Source of the DNA: DATNNN01 sp035601815
GTDB taxonomy: Bacteria > Pseudomonadota > Alphaproteobacteria > Rhizobiales > Xanthobacteraceae
NCBI GenBank assembly: GCA_035601815.1
Contig: DATNNN010000080.1
Span: 1 to 6,468, forward strand
DNA: 6,468 nucleotides
Direction: 5' to 3'
Part shown: piece after piece, positions 1 to 6,468 of the stretch
Position numbering within the stretch: the stretch's first letter is position 1
How the letters are laid out: the number at the start of each line of letters is the position of its first letter
The notes under the pieces: model-generated
Seen by the model: the letters and a program-made list of their open reading frames with translations, nothing else
Told to the model about the DNA's origin: nothing
Databases searched by the model: none
Made by a program: the position numbers and the translations under genes

Positions 1-600
<600 letters not shown>

Positions 601-604
<4 letters not shown>

Positions 605-1644
605 CGGGGATCCTGCGTCGACGAGCTCGCAAGCCTGCGCCCGCCGATCAAGCGCCGACCCAGCTCTCGCGCGGTGGCGGCGAAATTAAGCCACCAGCCG
701 GTCATGCGCTCGCGCCCGATCACCACGATCAGCACCAGGATTAGGCCGATCCAGAACATCCAGTATTGCGGGGTGAGGTTCGCGAGCCAGTCCTGCATCA
801 GCTTGAACAGGATCGCGCCGACGAGGCCACCATAGAGATAGCCCGTGCCGCCGATGATAAGGATAAGAAGCACGTCGGCGGAACGCTCGAAGTCCAGCAC
901 GGAGAGCGAAGCGAATTGCGTCGTCTGCGTCAGCAGCGCGCCGGCAACGCCGGCATATGCGGCGCCGATGGTATAGACCGCGATCAGCCGGCGGTTGACC
1001 GGTATGCCGATCGCGGCGGCACGCAGCGAATTTCCCTTGATCGAGCGCAGCGACAGACCGAACGGAGAATGCACGATCCGTCGCGCCAGGAGAAAAAGCA
1101 CGAACAGAACCACCAGGCTGTAGACATAGGCGGTGTGGCCGGCGATGTCGAAGGGAAACACGCCGAAGATCGGGCCGATGGTTATTCCCTGCAGGCCGTC
1201 GGCGCCGCCGGTAATGGCGAGGCGATTGGCGATCTCGCGCAGCACCAATGCCACGCCGAGCGTCACCATGAGGCGGGTGAGATCGGCGCCACGCAACACG
1301 AGGAAGCTCGTGACGAAGCCGACGAGCGCTGCGGCAATTCCCGAAACGACCAGCGCCAGCACCGGCTCGGTGACCAGGCCATACTTGGCGATGAGCCCCG
1401 CCACATAGGCGCCGAAACCGAAGAAGGCGGCGTGGCCCAGCGACACGATTCCGGCGTAGCCGAGCAGAAGGTCGAGGGAGAGGGCGAACAGCCCGAGGAT
1501 CGCGACCTCGGCAAGGATCAGATGCCAGCTCGGCATGAGGAAGTAGCTGGCGACGGCGGCGAGCCAGAAGGCGATCTCGAGCGGGCGCCAACGTGCTTGC
1601 GCGCGCAGTCGGGCGGCGGCCTTATCAATGGACGCGTGCGGCAC
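601..1644 (-). CDS. livM: LivM-type branched-chain amino acid ABC permease
   Basis: Inner-membrane permease subunit that would pair with LivH to form the HAAT translocation pore. It has 347 residues, normal for LivM. A basic N-terminus (to about residue 20) precedes many hydrophobic segments. Family landmarks are GYAGIVSLGHAAFFGFGAY (62-80), TGGADGLQGI (145-154), the ATPase-contacting cytoplasmic loop around SPFGLSLRSIKGN (193-205) continuing to AAAIGIPVNRR, and IGGTGYLYGGLVGA (264-277). The C-terminal tail from about 311 is long and basic. The start is GTG at 1644-1642, preceded by AGGGGA about 6 nt upstream, a strong ribosome binding site; no better ATG is in frame. It begins 14 nt after the livH stop, and its TGA overlaps the livG start by 4 nt. 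Solute specificity cannot be read from the sequence. Confidence 0.95.
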
Positions 1645-1658
1645 GATATTCCCCTGGG

Positions 1659-2519
1659 TCAGCGCGCCACCGCGCGGGCGAACAGGCCCTGCGGCCGCCA
1701 GATCAGCACGACGATCATGATGGTGTAGATGACGAAAGACCCGAACTGCGGCATGTAATACTTGCCGGCAACGTCACCGATGCCGAGCAGCAGCGAAGCG
1801 AGAAACGGGCCGGTGATGCTCGACGTGCCGCCGACCGTGACCACGATCAAGAAGTAGATCATGAACTTCAGCGGGAAGTTCGGATCGAGGCCGAGGATCT
1901 CGGCGCCGAGCGCGCCGCCCAACCCGGCGAGACCCGAGCCGAAGGCGAAGGTCACGGCGAACACCGCGTTGACGTTGATGCCGAGACCGCGCGCGACCCG
2001 CGCGTCATCTACCGCCGCGCGCAACCGGCTGCCGAAGCGCGTGCGCGCCAGGGTGAATTGCAGCGCCACGGTCAACAGGCCGCAGATTACGATGATCAGG
2101 AGGCGGTAGCGCCCGACGCCGATGCCGAAGAAATTGAATTGTCCCTGCAGGTAGCTGGGAATCGCCACGAACTGCTGCTGTGACCCCATGACGTAGTCGA
2201 CGGCGGCGACCGCCATGAACACAAGGCCGATGGTGAACAGCACTTGCTCCAGGTGCCCGCGGGAATAGACATGGACGTAGACCGTCCGCTCGAGCAGCAA
2301 CCCCAACAAGGCGCTCGCCAGGAAGGCCAGCGGCAGGGCGGCGAAGAAGGGCAGGCCGAGCCGATTGACGAGGACGACCGTGATGTAGCCGCCGGCCATG
2401 GCGAAGGCGCCATGCGCCAGGTTGACGAAGTTCATCAGCCCCAGCGTGACGGCAAGCCCGCAGGCAAGCACGAACAACAGCATCCCGTAGGCAATACCGT
2501 CGAAGAGAATGGTCAGCAT
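1659..2519 (-). CDS. livH: LivH-type branched-chain amino acid ABC permease
   Basis: Inner-membrane permease of the LivH family, partner of the downstream LivM. It has 286 residues, typical for LivH, and is almost wholly hydrophobic. Landmarks are GLMNFVNLAHGAFAMAGGY (27-45), the cytoplasmic coupling loop TRFGSRLRAAVDD (160-172) followed by ARGLGINV, VGGTSSITGPFLAS (229-242) and the usual end WRPQGLF (274-280). The ATG at 2519 gives the canonical N-terminus; the sequence just upstream (TGACGGGCGCCG) holds no convincing Shine-Dalgarno. First gene of the left Liv block. It lies only 14 nt after the stop of an epimerase remnant, so it either lost an upstream partner gene or uses a promoter inside that remnant. 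No binding-protein gene precedes it. A urea- or other solute-specific HAAT permease is possible; the family call itself is secure. Confidence 0.95.
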   Translation of the reverse strand: MLTILFDGIAYGMLLFVLACGLAVTLGLMNFVNLAHGAFAMAGGYITVVLVNRLGLPFFAALPLAFLASALLGLLLERTVYVHVYSRGHLEQVLFTIGLVFMAVAAVDYVMGSQQQFVAIPSYLQGQFNFFGIGVGRYRLLIIVICGLLTVALQFTLARTRFGSRLRAAVDDARVARGLGINVNAVFAVTFAFGSGLAGLGGALGAEILGLDPNFPLKFMIYFLIVVTVGGTSSITGPFLASLLLGIGDVAGKYYMPQFGSFVIYTIMIVVLIWRPQGLFARAVAR

Positions 2520-2533
2520 CGGCGCCCGTCAAT

Positions 2534-2889
2534 TCACGACCGGCGGGACGATAGCACGAACATGTCGTTGGCAAAGTTGGCCGGAGCTCGGAATGCCGTG
2601 GAAAGCGCTCCGCCCGGACCGCCCTGATACCAACCCACGACCGCGTCCTGCTTTCCCCGGCGAGCGCCTGCTCGACGAAATCCTCGGCCTTCCCTTGCGG
2701 ACGATAGCCGAGACGGAACGCCGCGGCATTGTCCCGCCAGGCGCGGTCATTGTCGGAGGCGCCAAAGAGAATTTCGTAGCGAATGTCCGGATGCTCGAGA
2801 CCGATGCGACTCGCTGATTGATCGAAAGGCACAAATTGCCGTCCATCCGTGTCGCTTTTGCGCCCGGCATGCGCAGAGCGCAAACGGAT
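2534..2889 (-). pseudogene. C-terminal remnant of an NAD-dependent epimerase / uronate dehydrogenase-like protein
   Basis: A broken member of the extended short-chain dehydrogenase/epimerase family, closest in style to uronate dehydrogenase-like oxidoreductases. The minus frame from 2889 encodes RIGLEHPDIRYEILFGASD, then RDNAAAFRLGYRPQGKAEDF and VEQALAGE. This matches the family's C-terminal pattern of a SDN-type motif, WWDN-like residues, LGYRPQ and AED. After about 2650 the matching text moves to another frame, reading QDAVVGWYQGGPGGA and ending at TGA 2536-2534; this resembles the family's YQGG/FQGG tail. A one-base loss (or two-base gain) near 2645-2660 would explain it. Upstream, an in-frame stop at 2892-2890 closes the fragment, though a third frame (around 2810-2860, with KATRMDGNLCLSINQ) may hold more decayed sequence. 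The NAD-binding Rossmann half is absent. Family recalled from memory, not searched; nonfunctionality is strongly suggested. Confidence 0.68.
2548..2574 (-). promoter_or_regulatory. Weak promoter-like sequence before livH
   Basis: Read on the minus strand: TTGCCA (2574-2569), a 15-nt spacer, TATCGT (2553-2548), about 28 nt before the livH start codon. The spacing is short and the -10 is only a partial match, and it lies inside the epimerase relic. Listed because livH needs some promoter if the relic no longer belongs to a transcribed operon. Evidence is slight. Confidence 0.18.
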
Positions 2890-2897
2890 TCAGCGAG

Positions 2898-2918
2898 CCG
2901 CCTCACGATGACAGGCGG
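2898..2918 (-). terminator. Weak hairpin after the XRE gene, possible terminator
   Basis: A perfect 6-bp inverted repeat, CCGCCT and AGGCGG, encloses a 9-nt loop. It begins about 35 nt after the XRE stop codon in the direction of transcription. No run of T follows, so it does not fit a classical intrinsic terminator. It could slow read-through from the XRE gene toward livH or be a chance feature of GC-rich DNA. Confidence 0.2.
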
Positions 2919-2952
2919 ATCGACGCGTTACCGAACTGCTTCTAACGATGAC

Positions 2953-3342
2953 TTATTCTTTGCCGCCGGCGATCCGTTCGGCCAACGCAACAAACGCGCG
3001 GCGAATGCCGTGGTCTTCGATGCGAGAATAGGCACGGACGACGCGGATGGCGCCGGCGGTTTCCAGAAAGCGGAATCCGGCGTCGATGCTATCTTCCTTC
3101 TGTCCCCGCCCGCCCTCGTTTCCACCAAAGAAGAAACTGACCGGGATGCTGAGCACTTCGGCAATCTGGTACAGACGACCCGCGCCGACGCGATTGACGC
3201 CCTTCTCGTACTTCTGAATCTGCTGGAAGGTCACGCCGAGCTTGCCGCCGAGCTCGCTCTGCGACATCCCGCGCTCCAGACGCCGGGCGCGGATGCGTCT
3301 GCCGACGTCAATATCCCGCGGGTGAGGACTCTTCTTGCTCAT
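2953..3342 (-). CDS. XRE-family helix-turn-helix transcriptional regulator
   Basis: Small cytoplasmic DNA-binding repressor-type protein of 129 residues. The HTH_3/Cro-CI domain spans about residues 13-68: VGRRIRARRLERGMSQSELG (13-32), then LGVTFQQIQKYEKG (35-48, the turn and recognition helix) and GRLYQIAEVLSIPVSFFF (55-72). A polar linker (73-85) leads to a short helical C-terminal tail (about 90-126, RVVRAYSRIEDHGIRRAF). This two-part layout is common in Rhizobiales regulators such as PraR relatives. I chose ATG at 3342 because AAGGGAG lies 5 nt upstream; in-frame starts at 3360 (ATG) and 3378 (TTG) lack such a site. It is the only intact gene between the two Liv blocks and is flanked by broken genes. 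A short inverted repeat and a promoter-like sequence lie upstream and could mediate autoregulation (inference). Whether it controls livH is unknown. Confidence 0.92.
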   Translation of the reverse strand: MSKKSPHPRDIDVGRRIRARRLERGMSQSELGGKLGVTFQQIQKYEKGVNRVGAGRLYQIAEVLSIPVSFFFGGNEGGRGQKEDSIDAGFRFLETAGAIRVVRAYSRIEDHGIRRAFVALAERIAGGKE

Positions 3343-3380
3343 TACGACTCCCTTAGACATTCTGGGTACTCCAAACAATT

Positions 3381-3400
3381 TTCGCTATTCGCCTAGCGAA
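3381..3400. promoter_or_regulatory. Inverted repeat upstream of the XRE gene, candidate operator
   Basis: Perfect 7-bp arms TTCGCTA and TAGCGAA are separated by 6 nt (TTCGCC). A second, overlapping dyad is nested in it on the minus strand, TTCGC-TAG-GCGAA. The element sits 39-58 nt before the XRE start codon, and the stop codon of the LysR remnant lies within it. Cro/CI-type regulators often bind short dyads at their own promoters, so autoregulation is the natural guess. It could also act as a leader-RNA hairpin or a weak end-of-transcript signal for the LysR remnant. The dyad is directly visible; its role is inferred. Confidence 0.4.
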
Positions 3401-3810
3401 TTGGGTGAATGGTTGTGTCCCGAACTTATAAAGCCTTCGAACAAATTGACCAACGGTTCGCCCGTATAAGCCTTCAATAAATCGTCAGGATGGATGAACT
3501 CATCCTTGAACCAGGGAAACCTCTTTGGGTCGAAAGACTCGATCAGCCAGTCTATTAACCTACGGATTCTCGGGATTTTGTTGGCATCGGGGTGATACGT
3601 AAGCCAAATATCCAACTGCCGCCGCAGACCATTGTCGACTGCGGCAATTAGCGCACCAAGCGCATAGGCATAGGTCGGCAACATGCCAATACCGGCCCCT
3701 TTGGCGATCGCCCAATAGTGGGCGCTGGTGACATTGGTTCGGATCGCCACGAATCCCGGCTGTGGGACGCCGGGAAACAGCTGGTCGTACTCGGCATCGG
3801 GCCGATCTCG
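3385..3810 (-). pseudogene. LysR-type regulator remnant (C-terminal effector-domain part only)
   Basis: About 141 codons of minus-strand sequence encode the C-terminal part of a LysR-family regulator. Recognisable text runs from AEYDQLFPGVPQPGF through RTNVTSAHYWAIAKGAGIGM, LPTYAYALG, DIWLTYHPDA, PRIRRLIDWLIESFDP and FPWFKDEFIHPDDL to EPLVNLFEGF. It ends at a natural-looking TAG (3387-3385). LysR proteins are usually about 290-320 residues with the winged HTH in the first 60 or so. Here that HTH and the first half of the ligand-binding domain are missing, and an in-frame TGA (3831-3829) closes the frame just upstream of where similarity fades. A GTG at 3750 could start a 121-residue product, but no DNA-binding part would be made. 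Truncation appears old and single-ended, because the remaining frame is undamaged. Family recognised from memory of Rhizobiales LysR C-termini; confident in the class, not in a target. Confidence 0.75.
3425..3453 (-). promoter_or_regulatory. Candidate sigma-70-type promoter for the XRE gene
   Basis: Read on the minus strand: TTGGTC (3453-3448), a 17-nt spacer, then TATAAG (3430-3425). The -10 matches the consensus at 5 of 6 positions, the -35 at 3 of 6, and the spacing is ideal. A start near 3418 would leave a leader of about 75 nt containing the inverted repeat at 3381-3400. The site lies inside the coding text of the LysR remnant, so the match may be chance. Confidence 0.33.
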
Positions 3811-3968
3811 ACCGGTTGATCGCGAATGTCAAAAATTCGACGCTGCGCGAAACCGCTACGCTATTGCACATGGCAAGGCTCGATCTGCACACGCGCATCT
3901 ACGACATCAGCGAAGGGGAGTTGCGCGAGTTGAGCCGTGCCGTCGAGCACGCGCTGGTTTCGCGGAGC
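3801..3968 (+). pseudogene. Plus-strand fragment of an unrecognised small helical protein
   Basis: The plus frame through this stretch reads like real protein: RLIANVKNSTLRETATLL, then ARLDLHTRIYDISEGELREL and SRAVEHAL. It is a leucine- and glutamate-rich amphipathic helical sequence with GC-rich third codon positions. It is reminiscent of short hypothetical proteins of Bradyrhizobium-like genomes, but I cannot name the family. No convincing start is present: the in-frame ATG at 3762 lies in the antisense of the LysR remnant, TTG at 3816 has no clear ribosome site, and ATG at 3870 falls mid-helix. The frame stays open far into the antisense of livF, so the natural end is lost or frameshifted. 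After about 3960 another plus frame reaches TAG at 4063-4065, next to the livF stop. It is the only protein-like plus-strand sequence that is not a shadow of a good gene. It may be a 5'-truncated relic. Confidence 0.33.
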
Positions 3969-4061
3969 GCCGTTCCCAAACGAGCGAAGAGCCCCTATCC
4001 GCGCCGGCGCTGCGAGCGGTCGGCTACGCCACGATCGGCGGAAAAAAGTCAGGATCGGGGA

Positions 4062-4769
4062 TTAGAGCCCAAGATACGCCTGACGGATGCCGTCGTTGTG
4101 CAGCAACTCGCTACCGGTTCCGCTGAGCACGACCCTGCCGTTCTCCAGGACATACGCGCGATCGGCGAGCTTCAGCGACATCGCCACGTTCTGCTCCACC
4201 AACAGCACAGTGAGGCGGCTCTGGCTGAGCTGCCGGATCGTCTGGAACAGCTCCTGGACGAGCGCCGGTGCCAGCCCCAGCGAGGGCTCATCGAACATGA
4301 TGAGCTCCGGCTGCCCCATCAGGCAGCGGCCGATCGCGAGCATCTGCTGCTCACCGCCTGACATCGTGCCCGCGATTTGTCCGCGCCGCTGGGCCAACCG
4401 CGGAAACATGGCGTAGACCTGCGTCAGCGTATCGGCCTGCCTGGCACGGGCGCGCGGCAGCATCGCGCCCATTTGCAGGTTCTCCAGAACGGTCAGCGAG
4501 GGAAAGATCTGCCGGGCCTCCGCCACCTGCCCGATCCCCAGGTTGCAGACCTTGTGGCTCGGCAGGCCGGCGATGTCGTTGCCGCGAAAACGGATGCGGC
4601 CGGATCGCGGCTTCTCGATGCCGGCGATCGTGCGGATCAGGCTCGACTTGCCGGCGCCGTTGGCACCGACGATGGCGACGAGCTCGGCTTCGGCAGCACT
4701 GAGCGAAACGCCGTCGAGGGCCTGCGCGTCCCCGTAAAAGAGGTTGAGACTTTCGATCTCGAGGATCAC
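4062..4769 (-). CDS. livF: LivF-type ABC transporter ATP-binding protein
   Basis: Second cytoplasmic ATPase of a HAAT importer, working as a heterodimer with LivG. It has 235 residues, the standard LivF length. Motifs: Walker A GANGAGKS (35-42), a canonical signature MSGGEQQML (136-144), Walker B LIMFDEP (156-162) followed by SLGLAP, and LLVEQN in the switch region, where LivF proteins typically carry Q rather than H. The usual family motif VPEGR before the FPxLTVxENL segment reads VAEAR here (82-86). The start is GTG at 4769-4767: it overlaps the preceding ATPase stop as GTGA and has GAGGAA a few nt upstream. An upstream in-frame GTG at 4793 would add eight residues that look like read-back of the neighbour. 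Last gene of the right Liv block; beyond its TAA the sequence is relic material, so the operon appears to end here. Confidence 0.95.
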   Translation of the reverse strand: MILEIESLNLFYGDAQALDGVSLSAAEAELVAIVGANGAGKSSLIRTIAGIEKPRSGRIRFRGNDIAGLPSHKVCNLGIGQVAEARQIFPSLTVLENLQMGAMLPRARARQADTLTQVYAMFPRLAQRRGQIAGTMSGGEQQMLAIGRCLMGQPELIMFDEPSLGLAPALVQELFQTIRQLSQSRLTVLLVEQNVAMSLKLADRAYVLENGRVVLSGTGSELLHNDGIRQAYLGL

Positions 4770-5491
4770 TGCACTTCCTCGCCGAGGTAGCACTCGAGCA
4801 CCGCCGGGTCGCGCGTGACCTGCTCCGGGGAGCCGTCGGCGATCACCTGCCCGTGGTGCAGCACCACGACGTGGCGGGACAACGCCATCACCGCGCGCAT
4901 GACGTGCTCGATGAGCAGGATGGTGAGGCCGGTATCGGTGTTCAGCTTGCGAAACAGCGAGACCATCTGGTCGGTCTCCGTCGGCCGCAGGCCCGCCATG
5001 ACCTCGTCGAGCAGAAGAATACGCGGTTTGGTGGCGAGCGCGCGGGCAACCTCGAGGCGCTTGCGTTCGGGGAGCGTTAGGGCAGACGCCGGGGCATCGC
5101 GCTTAGGTGATAGCCCGAGCATCTCGATCACATCGCGCGCCCGGTCGCGCGCCTGCGGCACGGTGCGGCAGGCGTTCAGCGCGCCGATCACCACGTTATC
5201 CAAGACCGAAAGTCCGACGAACGGTTTGACCAGCTGGAAGGTGCGGCCGATGCCGGCCTTGCAGGTCTGATCCGGGCGGCGGCCGTCGATGCGCTCGCTG
5301 CCAAGCCGCACCTCGCCGCCGTCGGACGGAAACACGCCGGCGATGACGTTGAAGCAGGTGGTCTTGCCGGCGCCGTTCGGCCCGATCAGCGCGCAGATTT
5401 CACCTTCGCGCACCGCGAAGCGCACATCGTCGACGGCGCGCAAGCCGCGGAAGCGCTTGGAGATGCCGTCGACTTCGAGGAGCGGCGCCAT
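4766..5491 (-). CDS. livG: LivG-type ABC transporter ATP-binding protein
   Basis: Cytoplasmic ATPase of the right-hand Liv set, paired with the adjoining LivF. It has 241 residues from ATG 5491. Motifs: Walker A GPNGAGKT (37-44), Q-loop RTFQ (83-86), degenerate signature LTLPERKRLE (138-147), Walker B LLLDEV (159-164) followed by MAGLRPTE, and H-loop histidine in IEHVM (H196). The signature lacks SGGQ, and V replaces the usual P after the Walker B DE pair. Both occur in a known LivG subgroup, and the canonical LivF signature would complement it. The longer frame back to 5557 would overlap the permease by about 60 nt and adds a low-complexity basic stretch, so MAPLLEV at 5491 is preferred. It begins 4 nt after the permease stop with no clear ribosome site, which suggests translational re-initiation. 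It is clearly different from the LivG at the left edge, so it is not a recent duplicate. Confidence 0.94.
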   Translation of the reverse strand: MAPLLEVDGISKRFRGLRAVDDVRFAVREGEICALIGPNGAGKTTCFNVIAGVFPSDGGEVRLGSERIDGRRPDQTCKAGIGRTFQLVKPFVGLSVLDNVVIGALNACRTVPQARDRARDVIEMLGLSPKRDAPASALTLPERKRLEVARALATKPRILLLDEVMAGLRPTETDQMVSLFRKLNTDTGLTILLIEHVMRAVMALSRHVVVLHHGQVIADGSPEQVTRDPAVLECYLGEEVQ

Positions 5492-5495
5492 CGAG

Positions 5496-6468
5496 CTAAT
5501 GGGGTTCGTCGCGCGGACCGAGCCCGAGCGCCCGGCGGAGCGGCGGCCAGATTCCATGCGGCAGAAAGACGATCACCGCGAGGAGACAAACACCGTAGAA
5601 GACCTGCTTGGCGCCCGGCGTCTCTACACCGAAGGCGTGCAACATATTAGTCAGGCTCTCCGCCAGCCCCGTGAGCAGAAACGCTCCGAGAATCGGCCCG
5701 AACAGCGTGCCGATGCCGCCGATGATCGGCGCCAGGATCAGCTCGATCGAACGCGAGATATGGAAGACCTGCTCGGGGAACAGGTTGTTGTAATAGAACG
5801 CGAAGAATACGCCGGCGGGTGCGGTCAGGCCCGCCGACAGGATGACCGCGATCATCTTGTAGCGAAACGCGTCGATGCCGAGCGCGAGCGCCGCCTCCTC
5901 GTCCTCGCGGATCGCCAGCCAGTAGTAGCCGAGGCGGCTACTGAGCAAGAGACGGCAGAGAACGAGCAGCGCCGCCGTCATGGCGAGGATGATGTAATAG
6001 AACATGGTCGGGTTGCCGCGGAGCCGCCATAGATCGTTCTGGGTGTACTGCGCGACCGGGAGGAAATAGCCGGCCGAGCCGCCGACCCAAGAGAAATGAT
6101 CGAAGCCGATACGGAAAAACTCGGCGAAAGCGATCGTGAGGATGGCGAAATAGACGCCGGCGACACCGAAGCGGAAGGCAAGGAAGCCGATAACCGCCCC
6201 GCAAGCGACCGCGAGCGGAACCGCAAGCAGCACCCCGATCCACGGCGCGATACCGAATTTGATGAACAGCGCCGCGGCCGTATAGGCGCCGACACCCACA
6301 TAGAGGGCGTGGCCGAGCGAGAGCTGGCCGGCGAAGCCCATCATCACGTTCCACGCCTGGCCGACATAGGCAAAGTAGAGAATAAGGATGAGGACCGTGA
6401 GCAGGTAGTCGCCGGCGAAACGGGGCATCACCAGCAGCCCCGCGAACAGCGCGACGAGCAGAACGGCG
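5496..6468 (-). CDS. livM: LivM-type branched-chain amino acid ABC permease (N-terminus beyond right edge)
   Basis: Inner-membrane permease of the right-hand Liv set. 323 residues are visible, ending at TAG 5498-5496. The frame is open through the right edge: before the GTG-ATG pair at 6431-6426 it reads LLVALFAGLLV, a hydrophobic segment continuous with the expected first membrane helix. The true start therefore lies outside the window, and the internal GTG/ATG is not the start. Landmarks are GFAGQLSLGHALYVGVGAY (visible residues about 44-62), VAGVYFAILTIAFAEFFR, the coupling loop SRLGYYWLAIREDEEAALAL and PIIGGIGTLFGPILGAFLL, ending HGIWPPLRRALG. It is typical LivM and differs throughout from the LivM at 601-1644. 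First visible gene of the block; livG follows after 4 nt. Confidence 0.95.
   Translation of the reverse strand, partial: AVLLVALFAGLLVMPRFAGDYLLTVLILILYFAYVGQAWNVMMGFAGQLSLGHALYVGVGAYTAAALFIKFGIAPWIGVLLAVPLAVACGAVIGFLAFRFGVAGVYFAILTIAFAEFFRIGFDHFSWVGGSAGYFLPVAQYTQNDLWRLRGNPTMFYYIILAMTAALLVLCRLLLSSRLGYYWLAIREDEEAALALGIDAFRYKMIAVILSAGLTAPAGVFFAFYYNNLFPEQVFHISRSIELILAPIIGGIGTLFGPILGAFLLTGLAESLTNMLHAFGVETPGAKQVFYGVCLLAVIVFLPHGIWPPLRRALGLGPRDEPH

Noticed and set aside
766..1728. A 320-codon plus-strand open frame antisense to livM
   Set aside because: The translation is dominated by D, E, R, Q, G and H with no domain-like pattern, as expected from the reverse of a hydrophobic GC-rich permease gene.
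1593..2183. A 196-codon plus-strand open frame antisense to livH
   Set aside because: It is rich in A, E, R, D and Q without motifs, and livH on the other strand accounts for the openness.
2005..2883. A long minus frame that appears to fuse the epimerase remnant to an out-of-frame reading of livH
   Set aside because: Only the part upstream of about 2650 resembles a protein family; the rest is an arginine-rich shadow of livH.
4001..4010. Perfect palindrome GCGCCGGCGC near the end of livF
   Set aside because: A 10-bp GC palindrome is expected by chance in this base composition, and it is neither followed by a T run nor near a promoter.
4040..4061. T-rich run (TTTTTT on the minus strand) just after livF as an intrinsic terminator
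   Set aside because: No stable stem precedes the T run; only a 5-bp CGATC/GATCG pairing spans it.
3762..4361. The plus-strand frame as a complete 199-residue gene
   Set aside because: Only about 3801-3968 looks protein-like; the start lies in the LysR antisense and the last 100 codons are antisense to livF.
5492..5557. N-terminal extension of the right-hand LivG back to 5557
   Set aside because: It overlaps the permease gene by about 60 nt and adds residues unlike any LivG N-terminus, while ATG 5491 gives the canonical one.
5289..6032. A 247-codon plus-strand open frame antisense to livG and livM
   Set aside because: The composition is a charged low-complexity shadow; the opposite strand encodes unmistakable Liv proteins throughout.

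Overview
The window is GC-rich, and every intact gene lies on the minus strand. Dense coding, several paralogous branched-chain amino acid (Liv/HAAT) ABC transporter genes side by side, and the styles of the XRE- and LysR-type regulators suggest an alphaproteobacterium of the Rhizobiales, Bradyrhizobium- or Rhodopseudomonas-like. That assignment is inference from protein style, not from a marker gene. Coordinates below are window positions; transcription runs right to left.

Right block (6468 to 4062): a LivM-type permease whose N-terminus lies beyond the window, then a LivG-type ATPase 4 nt after it, then a LivF-type ATPase overlapping livG by 4 nt. This is the distal half of one Liv operon; its livH and periplasmic binding protein, if present, would lie to the right of the window. 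Left block (2519 to 1): livH, livM and livG of a second, divergent Liv set; livG runs off the left edge. No periplasmic substrate-binding protein gene is visible for either set, so the substrates cannot be named.

Between the blocks (4061 to 2520) lies about 1.5 kb that looks like a genomic scar around one intact gene. From right to left it holds a plus-strand fragment of a small unrecognised helical protein, a LysR-type regulator reduced to its C-terminal effector-domain part, an intact 129-residue XRE-family repressor with a good ribosome binding site, and a frameshifted C-terminal piece of an NAD-dependent epimerase/uronate-dehydrogenase-like protein ending 14 nt before livH. A plausible sigma-70-type promoter inside the LysR remnant, followed by a short perfect inverted repeat, could drive and control the XRE gene.

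Working together: each Liv set would form an inner-membrane importer with two permease subunits (LivH, LivM) and two ATPases (LivG, LivF), fed by a periplasmic binding protein. The 4-nt overlaps and very short gaps imply translational coupling within each block. I found no CRISPR array, tRNA, rRNA, insertion sequence or clearly new system. The noteworthy material is the decayed inter-operon region and the possible control site before the XRE gene.
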